Assembly: GCA_030613165.1 (NCBI GenBank)
Contig: JAUWMN010000055.1
Span: 1-8,061 of the forward strand
Length of the DNA: 8,061 nucleotides
Direction: 5' to 3'
Origin: Desulfobacterales bacterium
GTDB taxonomy: Bacteria > Desulfobacterota > Desulfobacteria > Desulfobacterales > C00003106
Each line of letters begins with the position of its first letter. Position 1 is the stretch's first letter. The position numbers and the translations under genes were made by a program. This document shows, in pieces, positions 6,314 to 8,061 of this stretch. The notes below the pieces were generated by a model. It saw only the letters and a program-made list of their open reading frames with translations. It had not been told where the DNA came from and searched no databases.

Positions 6314-6406
6314 CCGCAAAGGCGCAAAGAGCGCAAAGTCTTAAAGACCATTGAAGATATCTTTTATCGCTTTAGTTCTTTCTTTGCGTCCTTTGCGCCT
6401 TTGCGG
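6314..6406. repeat. Inverted pair of CGCAAAG repeats at the lpxK-lpxL junction
   Basis: The left arm (6314-6338, starting CCGCAAAGGCGCAAAG) and the reverse complement of the right arm (6382-6406) match at 23 of 25 positions, with a 43-base spacer. This is the second-best inverted pair in the window after the MITE ends. The left arm lies in the gap and just touches the ribosome-site region of the lpxL-type gene. The right arm lies inside the end of lpxK and encodes TAKAQRTQRK. The family is familiar as a dispersed repeat in Desulfobacterota-type genomes. Confidence 0.88.
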
Positions 6407-7508
6407 TGAGATGAATAGTTCCTTTAATAAAATTTTCAAAAGGCTCGGAATCTTCCCCAAACAATATAGATATCACAAGAATCAATGTAGGAAAAGATGC
6501 CGAGGGTCTGTTTCCGATTCTTACATAGTCCTTCTCTGTGGTAACGATATAATCAACATTAAGCCTCTGTGCTGTTTGTAAGATTCTTTCCAGATCGCCA
6601 TTCGAATACCGGTAGTGGTCCGGGAATGGCATGAATTTTACAATAGTAGTCCCGAGTTCGGAAAGCAGAGCAGTAAAATCTTCATTTTTGGCGATTCCGG
6701 AGAAAGCAAGAACCTTGCGGTCTGTTAGAATTTCTACATTATGTGTCTTGCCGGTTACAGGCTCTCTTAGTCCGCTCGGAACATGAGAGCATTTGAAAAC
6801 AGGTTTACCGGGTAGATATTTTTGGATATCCCGAATACTTCCGGGTGAGCCTTTAGAGCTTTCATGTCGGGTCAGAACAACAGCGTCTGCGCGTCTTAAG
6901 TGCTCAACAGGTTCCCGGAGCGGCCCTCTTGGGATAAGATACCTGTTCCCAAACGGTTTTTCTGCGTCACACAGACAAAGATTAAGATCACGTTCCAATT
7001 GAATGTGCTGAAAGGCATCATCAAGGAGCAAAATGTCAGGATTGAATGTGCGAACAGCTTGTTTGCCGGCCTGATACCGATTGCTTCCCACAATGATTGG
7101 AATCCCTTTGAGTCGGGTTGCCATTAGATAGGGCTCGTCACCGGCCTGTTCCACATCCATCCGGATTGCTTTTCCATCGGAAACAATCCCGCCGGTTTTT
7201 TCAGCGCTCCCCCCATATCCCCGGCTGACTATGACCACCCGGTATCCGGATCGTTGCAGCAGGTCTGCTATATACATGGCAAGAGGTGTCTTGCCGGTGC
7301 CCCCAACCGTTAAATTCCCGATTGAGATTACCTTGCACGGCAGTCTTTTTGATTTTACGGTTCCATTTTTATAAAGGGAGGTTCTTATACGAACAATGGT
7401 CCTATAGGCAAGCGAAAAAAGATAGAGGATAAACTCCAAAGCGGACGAAAAAGGAGCTGTATCCTCCTTTGTCATGATCGCTTCAATTTTTCTTTTCAGA
7501 ATTTCCAT
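6372..7508 (-). CDS. lpxK: Tetraacyldisaccharide 4'-kinase (LpxK) with repeat-coded C-terminal end
   Basis: LpxK phosphorylates the 4'-position of the tetraacyl disaccharide precursor to give lipid IVA, using ATP at the inner membrane. The 378-residue protein has an N-terminal hydrophobic segment near 24-41. GNLTVGGTGKTP (64-75) is the Walker A loop with K73, followed by VSRGYGG (94-100). LLDDAFQHIQLERDL (161-175) varies from the usual DDGFQH, having alanine for glycine. PRGPLREP (193-200), FPDHYRY (295-301) and TTEKDYVR (323-330) also fit. The last 11 residues, TAKAQRTQRKN, come from a CGCAAAG repeat rather than the native gene end. The chosen ATG (7506-7508) follows a GTG in frame (7509-7511) and has no good Shine-Dalgarno. 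M12 would give a length closer to E. coli LpxK. The MITE ends only nine bases upstream. Confidence 0.94.
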   Translation of the reverse strand: MEILKRKIEAIMTKEDTAPFSSALEFILYLFSLAYRTIVRIRTSLYKNGTVKSKRLPCKVISIGNLTVGGTGKTPLAMYIADLLQRSGYRVVIVSRGYGGSAEKTGGIVSDGKAIRMDVEQAGDEPYLMATRLKGIPIIVGSNRYQAGKQAVRTFNPDILLLDDAFQHIQLERDLNLCLCDAEKPFGNRYLIPRGPLREPVEHLRRADAVVLTRHESSKGSPGSIRDIQKYLPGKPVFKCSHVPSGLREPVTGKTHNVEILTDRKVLAFSGIAKNEDFTALLSELGTTIVKFMPFPDHYRYSNGDLERILQTAQRLNVDYIVTTEKDYVRIGNRPSASFPTLILVISILFGEDSEPFENFIKGTIHLTAKAQRTQRKN

Positions 7509-7517
7509 CACTTATAA

Positions 7518-7682
7518 TAATGATGACTTAGCAAAAAGTCCAACTTTCTGTCACTCCCGCGCAGGCGGGAGTCCAGAACAAGCTGATATTACTGGATTCC
7601 CGCTCCCCGATCGGGTCGAGGACAAGCTTCGCGGGAATGACGAAAAGGGGCGAATTGGGGACTTTTTGCTAAGTCATCATTA
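7518..7682. mobile_element. MITE-like element with perfect 24-bp terminal inverted repeats, between waaA and lpxK
   Basis: The 165-bp element begins at 7518 and ends at 7682 with perfect 24-base inverted ends (7518-7541 and 7659-7682), which include GATGACTTAGCAAAAAGTCC. Inside are two facing copies of a CACTCCCGC/GCGGGAATGAC repeat. The left copy forms a perfect 7-bp hairpin (7554-7560 with 7565-7571, loop GCAG). The right copy pairs ATTCCCGC at 7596-7603 with GCGGGAAT at 7631-7638. CCAG (7573-7576) and CTGG (7592-7595) join the copies. It encodes no protein. TA lies at each outermost end, as expected of a TA target duplication of the IS630/Tc1-mariner kind, though that is inference. The right end contains the waaA stop codon. 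Confidence 0.85.
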
Positions 7683-7938
7683 ACCTCTCAATCACCTTCA
7701 GTGTTTTTTCTACCGCTCCTCTGTTTTCTTGAAGTACTTTATACGCTTGTTCTCCAGCAGTTTTTGCCGCTTTCGGGTCAGCTAAAAGAGTTTCCGTTGC
7801 TTTCAGCAAGTGGTCGGCATTTTCCACCATTATAGCTCCTTGTGCCTGCACAAGGGTATTGGCAATCCATTCAAAGTTGTGCATATGAGGGCCAAACAGT
7901 ATCGGTTTTTTAAACATTGCAGGTTCTATGGGGTTATG
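7669..7938 (-). CDS. waaA: 3-deoxy-D-manno-octulosonic acid transferase (WaaA/KdtA), C-terminal part only
   Basis: The readable part holds the last 89 codons of WaaA, which transfers Kdo from CMP-Kdo to lipid IVA at the inner membrane. The conserved HNPIEPA motif is coded at 7918-7938 and is followed by MFKKPILFGPHMHNFEWIA, typical of the nucleotide-binding C-terminal domain. The end ENRGAVEKTLKVIERL also fits the family. The ATG at 7915-7917 is therefore an internal methionine, not a start. Family members have about 420 residues, so roughly 330 are missing, because the sequence beyond 7938 is corrupted and the window ends. The final residues MMT and the TAG stop (7669-7671) come from the right end of the MITE-like element, so the native last residues were replaced or slightly altered. 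Confidence 0.92.
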   Translation of the reverse strand, partial: HNPIEPAMFKKPILFGPHMHNFEWIANTLVQAQGAIMVENADHLLKATETLLADPKAAKTAGEQAYKVLQENRGAVEKTLKVIERLMMT

Positions 7939-8061
7939 GGGGGCGGGGGGTGTGGGTCTGCCCGCCGGGCGGGCGGGGTGGGGGGGGGGAGTGCGGGGGG
8001 GGGGGGGGCCCTGGGGGTGGCGGTTGCGTGGTTGGGGGGGGGTGGGGGGGGCCGCGCCGGG
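7939..8061. other. Low-complexity G-rich end, probable sequencing or assembly artefact
   Basis: From about 7939 the plus strand becomes almost all G with a few C and T, including runs of nine or more G, unlike the roughly balanced composition of the rest. The change falls inside the WaaA motif GGHNPxEPA: HNPIEPA reads correctly, but the preceding glycines read as proline and arginine. Real WaaA coding sequence should continue here. No stop appears in the waaA frame, but the translation is meaningless. I see no real feature in this stretch. Confidence 0.85.

Noticed and set aside
6339..6381. Spacer of the CGCAAAG pair considered as a small RNA or terminator
   Set aside because: There is no GC-rich stem followed by a T run on the minus strand, and part of it is lpxK coding sequence.
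7474..7683. A plus-strand frame of 69 codons passing through the MITE-like element
   Set aside because: It translates the repeat itself (CHSRAGGSP-type peptide) and part of lpxK in antisense. This kind of peptide is a common false gene over such repeats.

Overview
The window is one long block of minus-strand genes for lipopolysaccharide (LPS) inner-core and lipid A assembly, read from right to left. In transcription order they are: the 3' end of waaA (Kdo transferase), lpxK (lipid A 4'-kinase), an lpxL/htrB-type acyltransferase, waaF and waaC (heptosyltransferases II and I), an SDR-family nucleotide-sugar epimerase, a 58-residue Trm112-like zinc-ribbon protein, a WaaP/InaA-like LPS kinase, an unrecognised six-segment membrane protein, and probably the first 15 codons of another gene at the left edge. 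No convincing gene lies on the plus strand. The gene order, moderate base composition, protein similarity by eye and the families of short repeats suggest a Gram-negative bacterium of the Desulfobacterota (former Deltaproteobacteria) or a nearby group. This placement is inference.

The genes form a coherent pathway at the inner membrane. WaaA adds Kdo to the lipid A precursor, LpxK phosphorylates the disaccharide, the LpxL-type enzyme adds a secondary acyl chain, and WaaC then WaaF add the first two heptoses. The epimerase probably supplies a uronic acid or hexose donor for the core, and the WaaP-like protein probably phosphorylates a core sugar. Gaps between genes run from 23 to 178 bases. 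I see no convincing internal promoter or rho-independent terminator, so the set is probably one operon.

The most unusual feature lies between the genes. Five of the six junctions from waaA to the Trm112 gene carry an inverted-repeat structure, and each belongs to a different sequence family: a 165-bp MITE-like element with perfect 24-bp ends, a CGCAAAG pair, a GAGAGCA pair, a GCAACTCGTAACCC pair and a CGCAGAT pair. Only the waaC-epimerase junction (23 bases) is free. Three of these structures run into the 3' end of the upstream gene: one gives waaA its stop codon and last residues, one adds about 11 residues to LpxK, and one lies within a tail of about 40 residues on the LpxL-type protein. 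The waaF-waaC repeat also creates a false upstream extension of the waaC reading frame.

The right end, from about position 7939, collapses into G-rich low-complexity sequence in the middle of a conserved WaaA motif. It looks like a sequencing or assembly artefact, so the window probably ends at a contig edge.
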